A stretch of 64,000 bases of DNA from Ruminiclostridium papyrosolvens C7 (GTDB lineage: Bacteria; Bacillota; Clostridia; Acetivibrionales; DSM-1351): contig NZ_ATAY01000063.1 in the NCBI RefSeq assembly GCF_000421965.1, positions 264,068 through 328,067 of the forward strand. The letters run 5' to 3'. Below the pieces are notes generated by a model. It was given only the letters and a program-made list of their open reading frames with translations, did no database searches and was not told where the DNA came from. Positions 8,868-17,356 of this stretch are shown one piece after another (the stretch's first letter is position 1; the number at the start of each line of letters is the position of its first letter). A program made the position numbers and the translations under genes.

Positions 8868-10223
8868 TTACAAATTAAGTACTAATCTGTCATAGCCCTG
8901 ATTCCATAAATCTTCCAATAATTCAGCACCAGTTATAACCTCACGGTTAAATCCGAATATACTGTTACCTTTTCCTACCATATATAGATGTTCGGGGTAA
9001 AGATATACAAATTCATTACAAAATTGAGGACAGCTGGCAACTACCCCCTGTTTGGTTCGGTTATAAGTTGTACATTCAGCATTGAGTGGGCAGTATAGAG
9101 ATGAATTAGTCTGAAAATACGGAAAGTGAAAACTTAGCCCTCCACTAAATTTATCAGGCCTATTATTCCGGAAATCAAACTCAATTCTTTTGATTTCCAG
9201 TTCTTGCAAAAAATTTGTAAAGTGACTCAGGTTCAAACTATTTTCTTCTAATTTGTCTTTTACCTTGTCGATTCCCCACTTCCAAGGTATTTTTGTATCC
9301 TTGAGTTTCTTATTTATCATTCTGCCGTATGCCAGGGTAAACTTGGGAAAATGTGTATTTATATAATGCAGCATCCCCCAATCATTGATTACTAATTCTA
9401 TTGTAATCTCCTTTTGTTCCTGCCATTGATATAAAAACTCTATTACCTTTTCCATAGAGTTTACATTATCTTCCCTAATAAACGAAAACACAACAGTAAT
9501 CCCCAAATTCTGCTGCCAGGCCTTTTCAAGACAATTTTCAAGTAAATCTATAGACGGAAACAAGTTACAGCAGAATTCACTTCCGATATATACACGTTTA
9601 AATTCGGATATAATCCCATGGTTTTGTAAGCCCTTCTCTTGCAATCTTTCAGCAAACATTTTATCTGCCGGACACTCTAAAAATTGATGATATAGCTCAT
9701 TATTATCAAGAGTGAAGCATAATTCAAATTTCTGTGAAAGTTTTCGGAAACGTTGGTTATCTTCAGTAGTAACAGATACCTGAAACCACTTTTTCTCCTG
9801 TTCCTCCCAGTCTGTACAGAAATTTTTATCGTTTTCCTTAGGATAAATTGGATTAGGCTCAACTATGGTTTTTAATGTTTCAATATCACCGGCACCCTTT
9901 ACATTGTCATCTATGAGAAATAGCTTCTTCATACAGGTAATATATTTTTGCGAGGGTCTGAGCAGTTCAATTTTATATATTACCGAAAAGGGTTTTTCTT
10001 GAAGTTCAATTATCCTTATCTCTGAAAAGGAAAAGCTCATATATTGGAATGTTTGAAAATCGAATACCTTTAAATTAAATGAAGATATATCAGGAATTTT
10101 TTCATCCGTCTCAAAGGTAATTATTTTCTCATCACTCTCTATTATCCTCACATCTTTATCATTCATAAAACCGATTATAAACGCAGCTGGTAATGTTTTG
10201 CTCATATTCAAACTCACTCTCAT
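8868..10223 (-). CDS. UbiV-like U32 protein with a 200-residue N-terminal extension (pair 1)
   Basis: The protein has 451 residues. Residues about 205-440 read as a UbiV-like U32 half: VYIGSEFC (C218) matches IYLGEAVC of UbiV (C39). The later cysteines C378/C384, C398 and C402 (CPQFC) match the UbiV C-x12-C-x3-C group. An NDWGML block near 280 and a YGR block near 299 are shared with the gene at 18979. The first 200 residues are extra and rich in predicted beta strand, vaguely PilZ-like, and I do not recognise them. Start choice is uncertain: neither ATG at 10223 nor at 10205 has a strong ribosome site. Its partner is the UbiU-like gene directly downstream. Confidence 0.62.
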   Translation of the reverse strand: MRVSLNMSKTLPAAFIIGFMNDKDVRIIESDEKIITFETDEKIPDISSFNLKVFDFQTFQYMSFSFSEIRIIELQEKPFSVIYKIELLRPSQKYITCMKKLFLIDDNVKGAGDIETLKTIVEPNPIYPKENDKNFCTDWEEQEKKWFQVSVTTEDNQRFRKLSQKFELCFTLDNNELYHQFLECPADKMFAERLQEKGLQNHGIISEFKRVYIGSEFCCNLFPSIDLLENCLEKAWQQNLGITVVFSFIREDNVNSMEKVIEFLYQWQEQKEITIELVINDWGMLHYINTHFPKFTLAYGRMINKKLKDTKIPWKWGIDKVKDKLEENSLNLSHFTNFLQELEIKRIEFDFRNNRPDKFSGGLSFHFPYFQTNSSLYCPLNAECTTYNRTKQGVVASCPQFCNEFVYLYPEHLYMVGKGNSIFGFNREVITGAELLEDLWNQGYDRLVLNL

Positions 10224-10235
10224 TTATATTAAGGA

Positions 10236-11216
10236 TTACTTTAGTACCTTATTGTTTGGTATTTCAATATCATCGCTCAAGAAATTCAGGATTATTGAGG
10301 TTAATTTATATTGCTGTTCCGATGAATCCAAATCAGTTACAGGTATTCCTGTTTTACCCTCCATATACACCTGAAACCAAGGGCTAGATGCCTTTTCCTC
10401 GATTAACCCAAAAACTTTCAGACCACAACTATTAAGGTATTCAGCAGTTTCCTGTACCATTTCTGCTGAATCCTTGGAATGTATTGCAAGCAAGACCCCA
10501 TCAAGTCTGAAAAATTCTGTAAAATCCCATGATTTGAAAGAGTCAACTAAATTACTGTCTGTCTGAAATGGGAAGCCTTGGGCTGGCCCGTCAAAAATAA
10601 TAATGGGACTTGTATATGCATATTCTTCCTTCAAGTTTTTTGAAGTATCAAACGGCAGCAGACTTGATACGGGATTACTGCTCATAATAAAGCTTGGTAA
10701 GTGATACTTTTCCAGTGCCTTTTTAATTTTAAGGTCCATTGAATGAATATTAATTTCTTTTCTTGTGGCAGTAACCATAATAGATGGCTGTTCATTTACC
10801 ACCATCTGGTTATCTTCAATAACATCAAGAATGGAATGATTAATTTTATTAACTGAAATAGACCTTCGGCAATTAGTATCACAGGGTATGGATAATTCAA
10901 AATATGGACTGGCTACAGGAATGCCTCTTTCTGTAGCAGCATTGAGTATCATTAAGTAACAATCATATTTTTCAGTCCATGGTGGTAACAGCAATGTCTT
11001 GGGACTACTTTCCAAGATCAATACTAAATCGCATTGTTCCAGCGTACTTATTATATTACTGTTAAAACTGCCGGATTTGTCTTTCTTCATATCAAGTTCA
11101 TTAATTATGCTAATAATATTAAATGATAAGACATCCTGTAGCTGTAGCAAATTGCGGGCTATATAGTTATCAGGATACAAGATTACTTTTTTACCGACTA
11201 ATTCATCTTTATTCAT
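10236..11216 (-). CDS. Unrecognised 326-residue biosynthetic protein (possibly TIGR04066-like)
   Basis: I do not firmly recognise this protein. It is soluble, with no signal peptide or membrane segment. The opening (KKVILYPDNYIARNLLQ) followed by NIISIINELD and later CDLVLILESS recalls the clostridial peptide maturation system family TIGR04066, but this is from memory and weak. Alternating beta and alpha segments suggest two Rossmann-like lobes: residues 9-110 and about 205-300, the latter containing PIIIFDGPAQGFPFQ. It sits between the DUF362 ferredoxin gene and the first U32 pair, with 12-19 bp gaps, so it is part of the operon and probably acts with them. Confidence 0.45.
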   Translation of the reverse strand: MNKDELVGKKVILYPDNYIARNLLQLQDVLSFNIISIINELDMKKDKSGSFNSNIISTLEQCDLVLILESSPKTLLLPPWTEKYDCYLMILNAATERGIPVASPYFELSIPCDTNCRRSISVNKINHSILDVIEDNQMVVNEQPSIMVTATRKEINIHSMDLKIKKALEKYHLPSFIMSSNPVSSLLPFDTSKNLKEEYAYTSPIIIFDGPAQGFPFQTDSNLVDSFKSWDFTEFFRLDGVLLAIHSKDSAEMVQETAEYLNSCGLKVFGLIEEKASSPWFQVYMEGKTGIPVTDLDSSEQQYKLTSIILNFLSDDIEIPNNKVLK

Positions 11217-11235
11217 ACCGTACAGTCTTAACCTT

Positions 11236-12318
11236 TCAAGAATTTATTTTTTTATATTTTATAGATAACGCCCCATGGAAGCATATTTCATAACATCTGA
11301 AGCAATGTAAACAGGCATTTTCATCTACTACGGGGTAAGGATTCATGGTAATTGCATTGGCAGGACATCCGTCGAGACACGCAGAACATTTGGAGCATTT
11401 GGAAGAATCGCACTGAATCTTACCAAGAACCAACTTTAGGAATCTTTCACGTAATCCTCCCTGTAAAGTAGGTATTAAATTTGCGGTATGCAATATTCTT
11501 TCCTTATAGCAACTATCGTCTATAAACATGTTATCCAGATTAGATTCACCAAGATTCCGCTCCGAAGCTCGCCCAATCATTTGCACATCATCAATTTTAT
11601 AACCCAATAAGGTGGCACTAAGAGCATCAATTGCAACTGCATCCCGGGAAACAAGTAGTACACCAAAATTCACAGGATTACCATGTACAGGCCCAATGCC
11701 GTCCATTCCCCAAATACCATCCATTACCGTCAAATCAGGTACTCGGACACTAAATATATCTGTTAGCAGCTTTGAGAATTCTTCCTGAGTTTTATATTTA
11801 TGCAATGCTTTTCTCTGCTCAAAAGCTACCGCACCGAACATGTTTTTGATTGCTCCCGTATATAATGTAAGAGCGTGGGTTTTTAATTTTGGCATTGATA
11901 TCACCTTATCGGCTTGCAGTACATCAGTACTATAAGAAATATCTCTTACAATTGAATAATCTGAGAGATGCACCTGTTGGAATTTTTCGAACACAAAAGC
12001 CGGTACCTTCTCTTCCTGTGCGACGTCCTCAATTCCGGTATCTTTAATGGGAGATTTAATAGTAGCAGGGCCGTCTCCAATAATCGGATGTCCTCCACAC
12101 TCCTTAATCAGTCTAACCATCATTTTTACAAGAACCGGATGGGTTGTAGCTGCTTGTTCCGGACGAAACGGCCCGGTTAAGTTTAATTTTAGCAGAACAG
12201 TATCTCCCGACTTTACAATACTGTCCAATCCGCCTATAAACTCGAAGGATTCTCTTAATGCTTTCAGAATCTCATTTTCATCATAGGTTTTAGTTAATTT
12301 TAAAGAAATCTTATTCAT
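11236..12318 (-). CDS. DUF362 protein with two C-terminal [4Fe-4S] ferredoxin motifs
   Basis: The protein has 360 residues. The N-terminal 300 match the DUF362 family, with the motif MPKLKTHALTLYTGAIKN near 150-170. The C-terminus has two classic CxxCxxCxxxC clusters (CSKCSACLDGCP and CLHCFRCYEICFHGA), a 2[4Fe-4S] ferredoxin module. It is probably a cytoplasmic electron carrier or reductase subunit. In this operon it could feed low-potential electrons to the six radical SAM enzymes or the U32 pairs; that role is inferred. The start is the ATG before KISLKLTK. Gaps to both neighbours are short. Confidence 0.8.
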   Translation of the reverse strand: MNKISLKLTKTYDENEILKALRESFEFIGGLDSIVKSGDTVLLKLNLTGPFRPEQAATTHPVLVKMMVRLIKECGGHPIIGDGPATIKSPIKDTGIEDVAQEEKVPAFVFEKFQQVHLSDYSIVRDISYSTDVLQADKVISMPKLKTHALTLYTGAIKNMFGAVAFEQRKALHKYKTQEEFSKLLTDIFSVRVPDLTVMDGIWGMDGIGPVHGNPVNFGVLLVSRDAVAIDALSATLLGYKIDDVQMIGRASERNLGESNLDNMFIDDSCYKERILHTANLIPTLQGGLRERFLKLVLGKIQCDSSKCSKCSACLDGCPANAITMNPYPVVDENACLHCFRCYEICFHGALSIKYKKINS

Positions 12319-12360
12319 TCAACCCCTCATATCGTTGGTTATGAACATCCAAAGGCGTGT

Positions 12361-13992
12361 TTAAATTTTTAATGACCTTTGTATACTCATTCCATATTTC
12401 AATTGAATTTTCTGAACCTTATAAATTTTCTCTTCTATTCTCAGTAAGTGATCTTTCAGGATTTCGGAAAATTCATTGTCCGAACCATCATTTTTAACCC
12501 AATCAATACACTTTAAAAACCAAGTATGATTTAAATCATCTATGTCCTTTCTCATATCCCTGACAGCTTCCTCAAGAATGGACAGATTGTCAGACAGGTA
12601 CTCCTGTCCCAAAACACTTGATTTCAATAATTTTCTACGCATACGTGAGATGTATGTTACTAACTTAGTGATACCTTTAAAATGGAAAAATGCTTTTTCA
12701 GCTAAAACCGCGTTAACCGTCAGCATTTTATCCGACAATCTCTTAACCCGCTCATCTAAAAACTTATAATCATATAACGTGTAAATACCTTCACCTTGAT
12801 TTAACAGCATGTTATCTTCCTGTAACTTTTGATATATGCGTGTATTCGGAAATAGATATAATTTTGACGAATATGTACACAATGTATCAGCGAGTCCGAT
12901 TTTTTTAAGAAAATCAGCATTGGCAGCTAAATCTTCAAAGGTGCTGTATGGATGGAACATAATAAAACCGCAATCAATATTTATATTGAATTTACTTGTT
13001 AAATCAACAAATGAGAAATAATTTTCTACTTTTGCCCGTTTATTGAATAACTGTAGACTACTGTTGTTTCCTGCTTCTACACCAACAAGCACTGACTCAA
13101 GTCCGGCAAGATACAGCAATTCCATTAACTCGCAATCATCCTCTGACCAATTTTCTGCACGCATATGCGCCAGAAATGTAATGTCAAGGTCTGATTCTAG
13201 AATTAATTCTGCTATCTTTCTTATCCTTTCTTTACCCTTATGCCCCGGGTCTTCAAATGTAGGATCCAGAAAATTAAATTGCTTTATATTGTAGGTATTA
13301 TTTAAATACTTTAATTCTTCAACAACATTTTCCGGGGATCTTCCTCTCCAAACCGGGTCATTCTTGGTTCTTGTAGCCGGAATTGCACAGAAGGCGCAGT
13401 TGCCCAGACATCCCCTTGCAGAAGAAACCCACATTGAGCTATAGTTATGGAGCAGCTGTGAATCTCTTGCCGGAAAAGGTAATTCATCCAATGAGCCGAG
13501 TGGCCGATCATCGTTTGCAATAATTCGTCCATTGTCCCGGTATGTAATTCCCAAACAAGAACCCAGATTTTCATTTCTGATAAATAAATCAACCAGTTCT
13601 GTAGCCGTATGTTCACCTTCACCACGAATTATCACATCAATATCAGAACATTGCTCCATAATCAGTTCTGTATTCATAGGTGCTGAATGATGACTCCAAC
13701 CAGCGAGAACTATTTTGCACTCAGGATTTATTGATTTAACGTAACGTGAGAAGGATACCAACTCTGGAATATTTGAAGTACGAGGTATTGTAAAAACTAC
13801 GACATCCGGCATGTTTTGCATTAATTTTACTAAGTCCTCATCTTCACAGCCTCTGCTTATTTCAATTAAAGAAGTTGTATGCCCTTCTTTTCTAAGCATT
13901 GCGATTATATACCCGGCAACCAAGTCGTCAGCTGCTTCATAATCCTCGTAGTCATATAATAATGACACAACATTTATTTGATATTTACTCAT
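12361..13992 (-). CDS. B12-binding-domain radical SAM protein (paralogue A)
   Basis: This 543-residue enzyme has an N-terminal Rossmann-like B12-binding-type domain (residues 1-145, with GEGEH near 124) and a radical SAM domain whose cluster motif is C195-x3-C199-x2-C202 (RGCLGNCAFC). A helical C-terminal region of about 150 residues follows. It generates a 5'-deoxyadenosyl radical from SAM; family members methylate unactivated carbon, rearrange skeletons or form rings. It is closely related to the genes at 14048 and 17357, sharing ADDLVAGYI, LPFPARD and WRGRSPENVVEEL. It lies between the DUF362 gene and paralogue B. The reaction cannot be deduced. Confidence 0.85.
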   Translation of the reverse strand: MSKYQINVVSLLYDYEDYEAADDLVAGYIIAMLRKEGHTTSLIEISRGCEDEDLVKLMQNMPDVVVFTIPRTSNIPELVSFSRYVKSINPECKIVLAGWSHHSAPMNTELIMEQCSDIDVIIRGEGEHTATELVDLFIRNENLGSCLGITYRDNGRIIANDDRPLGSLDELPFPARDSQLLHNYSSMWVSSARGCLGNCAFCAIPATRTKNDPVWRGRSPENVVEELKYLNNTYNIKQFNFLDPTFEDPGHKGKERIRKIAELILESDLDITFLAHMRAENWSEDDCELMELLYLAGLESVLVGVEAGNNSSLQLFNKRAKVENYFSFVDLTSKFNINIDCGFIMFHPYSTFEDLAANADFLKKIGLADTLCTYSSKLYLFPNTRIYQKLQEDNMLLNQGEGIYTLYDYKFLDERVKRLSDKMLTVNAVLAEKAFFHFKGITKLVTYISRMRRKLLKSSVLGQEYLSDNLSILEEAVRDMRKDIDDLNHTWFLKCIDWVKNDGSDNEFSEILKDHLLRIEEKIYKVQKIQLKYGMSIQRSLKI

Positions 13993-14047
13993 ATTACACC
14001 TTCTTTTTTATTTTTAATTGGCCCATTTCCAATAGTCAATATTAGTA

Positions 14048-15688
14048 TTACATATTCATAACCCGTATCAATCCTCTTCCACTTCTCATCTGCACAGATT
14101 TCACCTTGTCGTATTCCACTTTTAAATCAGCAAAATGCTTATTCATAATATTATCAAATTCTTCATCCTTACCATTATGTTCAACCCAGTCAATGCACTG
14201 TGAAAACCATTTATGGTTTAGCTCATTCAGTGAGCTTTTCATATGCTCAACTGCATTTTCTATAGGTAACAGATGTTTCATGGACTCTTGATTGTCTGAT
14301 TTCTCTATTTTTCTGCGTATTCTGGATACAAAGGTTGTAAACTTCTGAATATTATAAAAGTGAATATCCGGTCTGACATTTAACTGTTGTCCAACCCAGT
14401 CCATTTTTTCCGCCAGCCTTTGAACACGGGGATCGATATATTTATAATCGAACAAACTGTAAATTCCGTTTTGTGTTGTTTTAACAAGGTTATCACTTTG
14501 CAGTTTCTGAAAAATCTGAGTCCTTGGAAAAGCCTTTAGTTTTATCAAGTATGCTCCCATCATATGCCCTATACCTGCGTCTTTCAGGAAATTATTATTG
14601 TCCCTGAGATCCTGGATTTCACAATAGGAGTGAAACATAATAAACCCGTACGCAAGATATATATTAAAGTCTTTCATAAGGTTGATAAAAGTAAAGAAAT
14701 CCTGTATGTGGGCACGCTTGTTAAAAAGTCTCAAGGTTCTTTCATTTCCTGCTTCAATTCCCACAGTTACAGATTCCAAACCTGCCTGATAAAGCAATTC
14801 CAATAATTCTCTATCAGAATCGGACCAGTTTTCAGCCCTCATGTTTACCAGAAAATTAATATTTAAATTCTCTTTTATAATTAATCGGGATATTTCCCTG
14901 ATTCTTTCCTTACCCTTTTCTCCCGGATCTTCAAAAGTTGGATCAATGAACATGAAGTGCCTTATCCCCAAAGTATTAACCAGCTCTTTTAATTCAGAAA
15001 CAACATTTTCAGGCGTTCTCCCTCTCCAAGGCAAGTTCCCGCTGACTCTCTCTGCAGGAACAGGACAAAATGTACAATTCCCAAGGCAACCGCGGGCGGA
15101 TGATATGCGAAATGATTCATAAGCATGCCTGGTATGTGTATCTCTTGCCGGAAACGGCAATTCATCCAAGCAAGCTATTGGAGATCGATTGTTGTTTGTA
15201 ACAATGCGTTCTCCAATTCGGTATGTTATACCTTCGCAGTTATCAAGGCTTTCATTTTTATAAAGCAGCTCAGCCAGCTCAACAACTGTCTGTTCTCCCT
15301 CTCCTCTTATAATCACATCTATGGCTTCACTGGAGCGAATCACAGCATCAATATCAATTGGGGCAGAATGATGATCCCAACCGGTTAAAACTGTATTGCA
15401 AATAGGGTTTTTACTCTTTACATAATTACTGAAATTAATTAGCTCAGGAATATTAGATGATGTTGGTATTGTAAAAATAACCATTTTGTATTCTTTAGAT
15501 GTCAAGTAATCCAAGCCAATATTCTCATTGTCCTTGTCGATTTCAATAATATCTACGGAATGCCCATTCTTTCTTAACATTGCTGTGATATAACCTGCTA
15601 CCAAATCATCCGCTACTTCATAATTTTCCCCATAAACTAATATGACAACTGCAATATCGAAATTTTCTATGCTCATATTGTTTTCCAT
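14048..15688 (-). CDS. B12-binding-domain radical SAM protein (paralogue B)
   Basis: The protein has 546 residues from the ATG at 15688, chosen because AAAGGA precedes it and the start then falls just after the upstream carbamoyltransferase stop; a longer in-frame start at 15727 overlaps that gene. The N-terminal domain (DIAVVILVYG, ADDLVAGYITAMLRK) is B12-binding-like. The radical SAM cluster is C201-x3-C205-x2-C208 (RGCLGNCTFC). A C-terminal helical segment ends in a conserved NHKWFSQCIDWVE block also seen in paralogue A. Adjacent position and high similarity point to tandem duplication with A, perhaps for successive reactions on one substrate. Confidence 0.85.
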   Translation of the reverse strand: MENNMSIENFDIAVVILVYGENYEVADDLVAGYITAMLRKNGHSVDIIEIDKDNENIGLDYLTSKEYKMVIFTIPTSSNIPELINFSNYVKSKNPICNTVLTGWDHHSAPIDIDAVIRSSEAIDVIIRGEGEQTVVELAELLYKNESLDNCEGITYRIGERIVTNNNRSPIACLDELPFPARDTHTRHAYESFRISSARGCLGNCTFCPVPAERVSGNLPWRGRTPENVVSELKELVNTLGIRHFMFIDPTFEDPGEKGKERIREISRLIIKENLNINFLVNMRAENWSDSDRELLELLYQAGLESVTVGIEAGNERTLRLFNKRAHIQDFFTFINLMKDFNIYLAYGFIMFHSYCEIQDLRDNNNFLKDAGIGHMMGAYLIKLKAFPRTQIFQKLQSDNLVKTTQNGIYSLFDYKYIDPRVQRLAEKMDWVGQQLNVRPDIHFYNIQKFTTFVSRIRRKIEKSDNQESMKHLLPIENAVEHMKSSLNELNHKWFSQCIDWVEHNGKDEEFDNIMNKHFADLKVEYDKVKSVQMRSGRGLIRVMNM

Positions 15689-15693
15689 AGCAG

Positions 15694-17328
15694 TTAATCC
15701 TTTATTTTTGTCTTTGTAACTATCCAATTACCAATACAAAGTAAATCAATCTGTGAATTATAAAAAGATGTAATAGCATCTTTTGGTGTTTCTACAATAG
15801 GTTCCTTTAAAATATTAAAGGACGTATTTAACAAAACCGGTACATCTGTTATTTTATAAAATTCGTTTATTAAATTATAAAAAATCGGATTATCTTTCTG
15901 ATCTACAGTCTGCACTCTGGCAGTACCATCAACATGAGTTACTGCAGGAATGACTTTCTTTTTATCCTCTTTTACATCTACTACAAACAACATAAATGGT
16001 GAAGGAAAATCAATGTTAAAGTAATTTGCTGCCTGTTCTTGCAGAACAGCCGGTGCAAACGGCCTGAAGCCTTCACGTTTCTTAACCCTATAGTTCAGCT
16101 TGTCCTTCATTTCGGGATCTCTCGGATCTGCTAATATGCTTCTGTGACCTAAAGCACGGGGCCCCATTTCTGACCCTTCCTGGAACCAGCCGATAATTTT
16201 GCCATCCTTTAAAGCTTCCGCAACTATAGGGCAAACATTATCATAATATGTATACTCGATATCTTCATTCTCAAATGATTTTAACACTTCAAGAATTTCC
16301 GGTTCGGAATATGCATGTCCTGTAAATGCATTATATGTAGTACTCTTTTTAAGAGGTTTATTTTTTGAAAGCAGATTGTATCCGTAGAGCGCCGCGCCCA
16401 CTGCCGTACCGGAGTCTGAAGTATACGGAGGTACATATACATGCTTAAATTTAGACTTTTCTTTAATCTTTCCATTAACTACACTGTTCAGGCCCACTCC
16501 TCCGGCAATACACAAAACATCTTTTGGAGCTTTCTGATATAAATAGTCGACACAATAGAACATGCAGTCTTCAAGAACAGTCTGAGCTGCCCAGGCTATA
16601 TCAGCTTTAGCTTGGAATAAATCCTTTTCATTCGCTTGACTACTTAATATTTTTTGTACAAATTCTCCAATAAAAGGTTCATTGATTTTGATTTCAAACT
16701 GGCCATCCCCTAAAAACTTTACAAATGATTTAACCTCATTGTAGAATTTATCAGTTCCATAAGGAGCCAGTCCCATAGTTTTCCCATCCTGCAAATAACC
16801 AAACCCGATTTCCTCAGTAAATTTCCTATAAAAATCTCCAAGGGAATTTTCAGTTAATGTTTCACGCTCATCATCCTTTGACCATCCCAATCCGCCTACT
16901 TTATCGATAATTTCCACATCACCGGATTTCCCTACTGCATATGTTACAGTTTCAGCGATTTTACTTTCTTTGTTCACTTTACTTCCAGTCCCATCCACTA
17001 TCAGTATAGCCGTTTCATCATGTGGAATTGTATAAAAAGCGGAATATGCATGAGCAAGATGATGATTTATAAGTTCAATACGTTTTCTCACTGGAAAGTA
17101 TGTCATTGGATGTAAAATATCATTTCCAACTATCATGTCGATATCATCAATACTCAAGTTTAATTCATTCAAGCAATACTTGCGGCAATTAGCATACAGT
17201 GAATTAGGTCCCAAACTATATTTTTCACGTGTAATTCTTTCCTCTTCTACTGCACAAACAACTCCATTATCTGATACCAAACAAGCCGCGAAACTGTGGT
17301 CAGAGCCTCCCATACCTAATATGTACAT
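15694..17328 (-). CDS. O-carbamoyltransferase, NodU/CmcH/TobZ family
   Basis: Enzymes of this family transfer the carbamoyl group of carbamoyl phosphate to a hydroxyl group, via carbamoyl-adenylate, in antibiotics such as tobramycin and cephamycin and in Nod factors. The 544 residues show the Kae1-like ASKHA fold: GGSDHSFAACL at the start, the metal-binding HHLAHAYSAFY near 89-99 and IVDGTGSK near 109. The C-terminal CmcH half contains MGPRALGHRSILADPRD near 398 and KREGFRPFAPAVL near 425. Length is near the family norm of 560-590. It predicts that the product carries a carbamoylated hydroxyl, which fits the hydroxylation-type U32 pairs nearby. It lies between paralogues B and C. Confidence 0.9.
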   Translation of the reverse strand: MYILGMGGSDHSFAACLVSDNGVVCAVEEERITREKYSLGPNSLYANCRKYCLNELNLSIDDIDMIVGNDILHPMTYFPVRKRIELINHHLAHAYSAFYTIPHDETAILIVDGTGSKVNKESKIAETVTYAVGKSGDVEIIDKVGGLGWSKDDERETLTENSLGDFYRKFTEEIGFGYLQDGKTMGLAPYGTDKFYNEVKSFVKFLGDGQFEIKINEPFIGEFVQKILSSQANEKDLFQAKADIAWAAQTVLEDCMFYCVDYLYQKAPKDVLCIAGGVGLNSVVNGKIKEKSKFKHVYVPPYTSDSGTAVGAALYGYNLLSKNKPLKKSTTYNAFTGHAYSEPEILEVLKSFENEDIEYTYYDNVCPIVAEALKDGKIIGWFQEGSEMGPRALGHRSILADPRDPEMKDKLNYRVKKREGFRPFAPAVLQEQAANYFNIDFPSPFMLFVVDVKEDKKKVIPAVTHVDGTARVQTVDQKDNPIFYNLINEFYKITDVPVLLNTSFNILKEPIVETPKDAITSFYNSQIDLLCIGNWIVTKTKIKD

Positions 17329-17356
17329 ATTTTACATTCTCCTTTTCAGGTATCAT

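Noticed and set aside
7823..10223. Collagenase-like U32 proteases
   Set aside because: U32 was first named for peptidases, but the cysteine patterns match the Fe-S UbiU/UbiV branch and there is no secretion signal.
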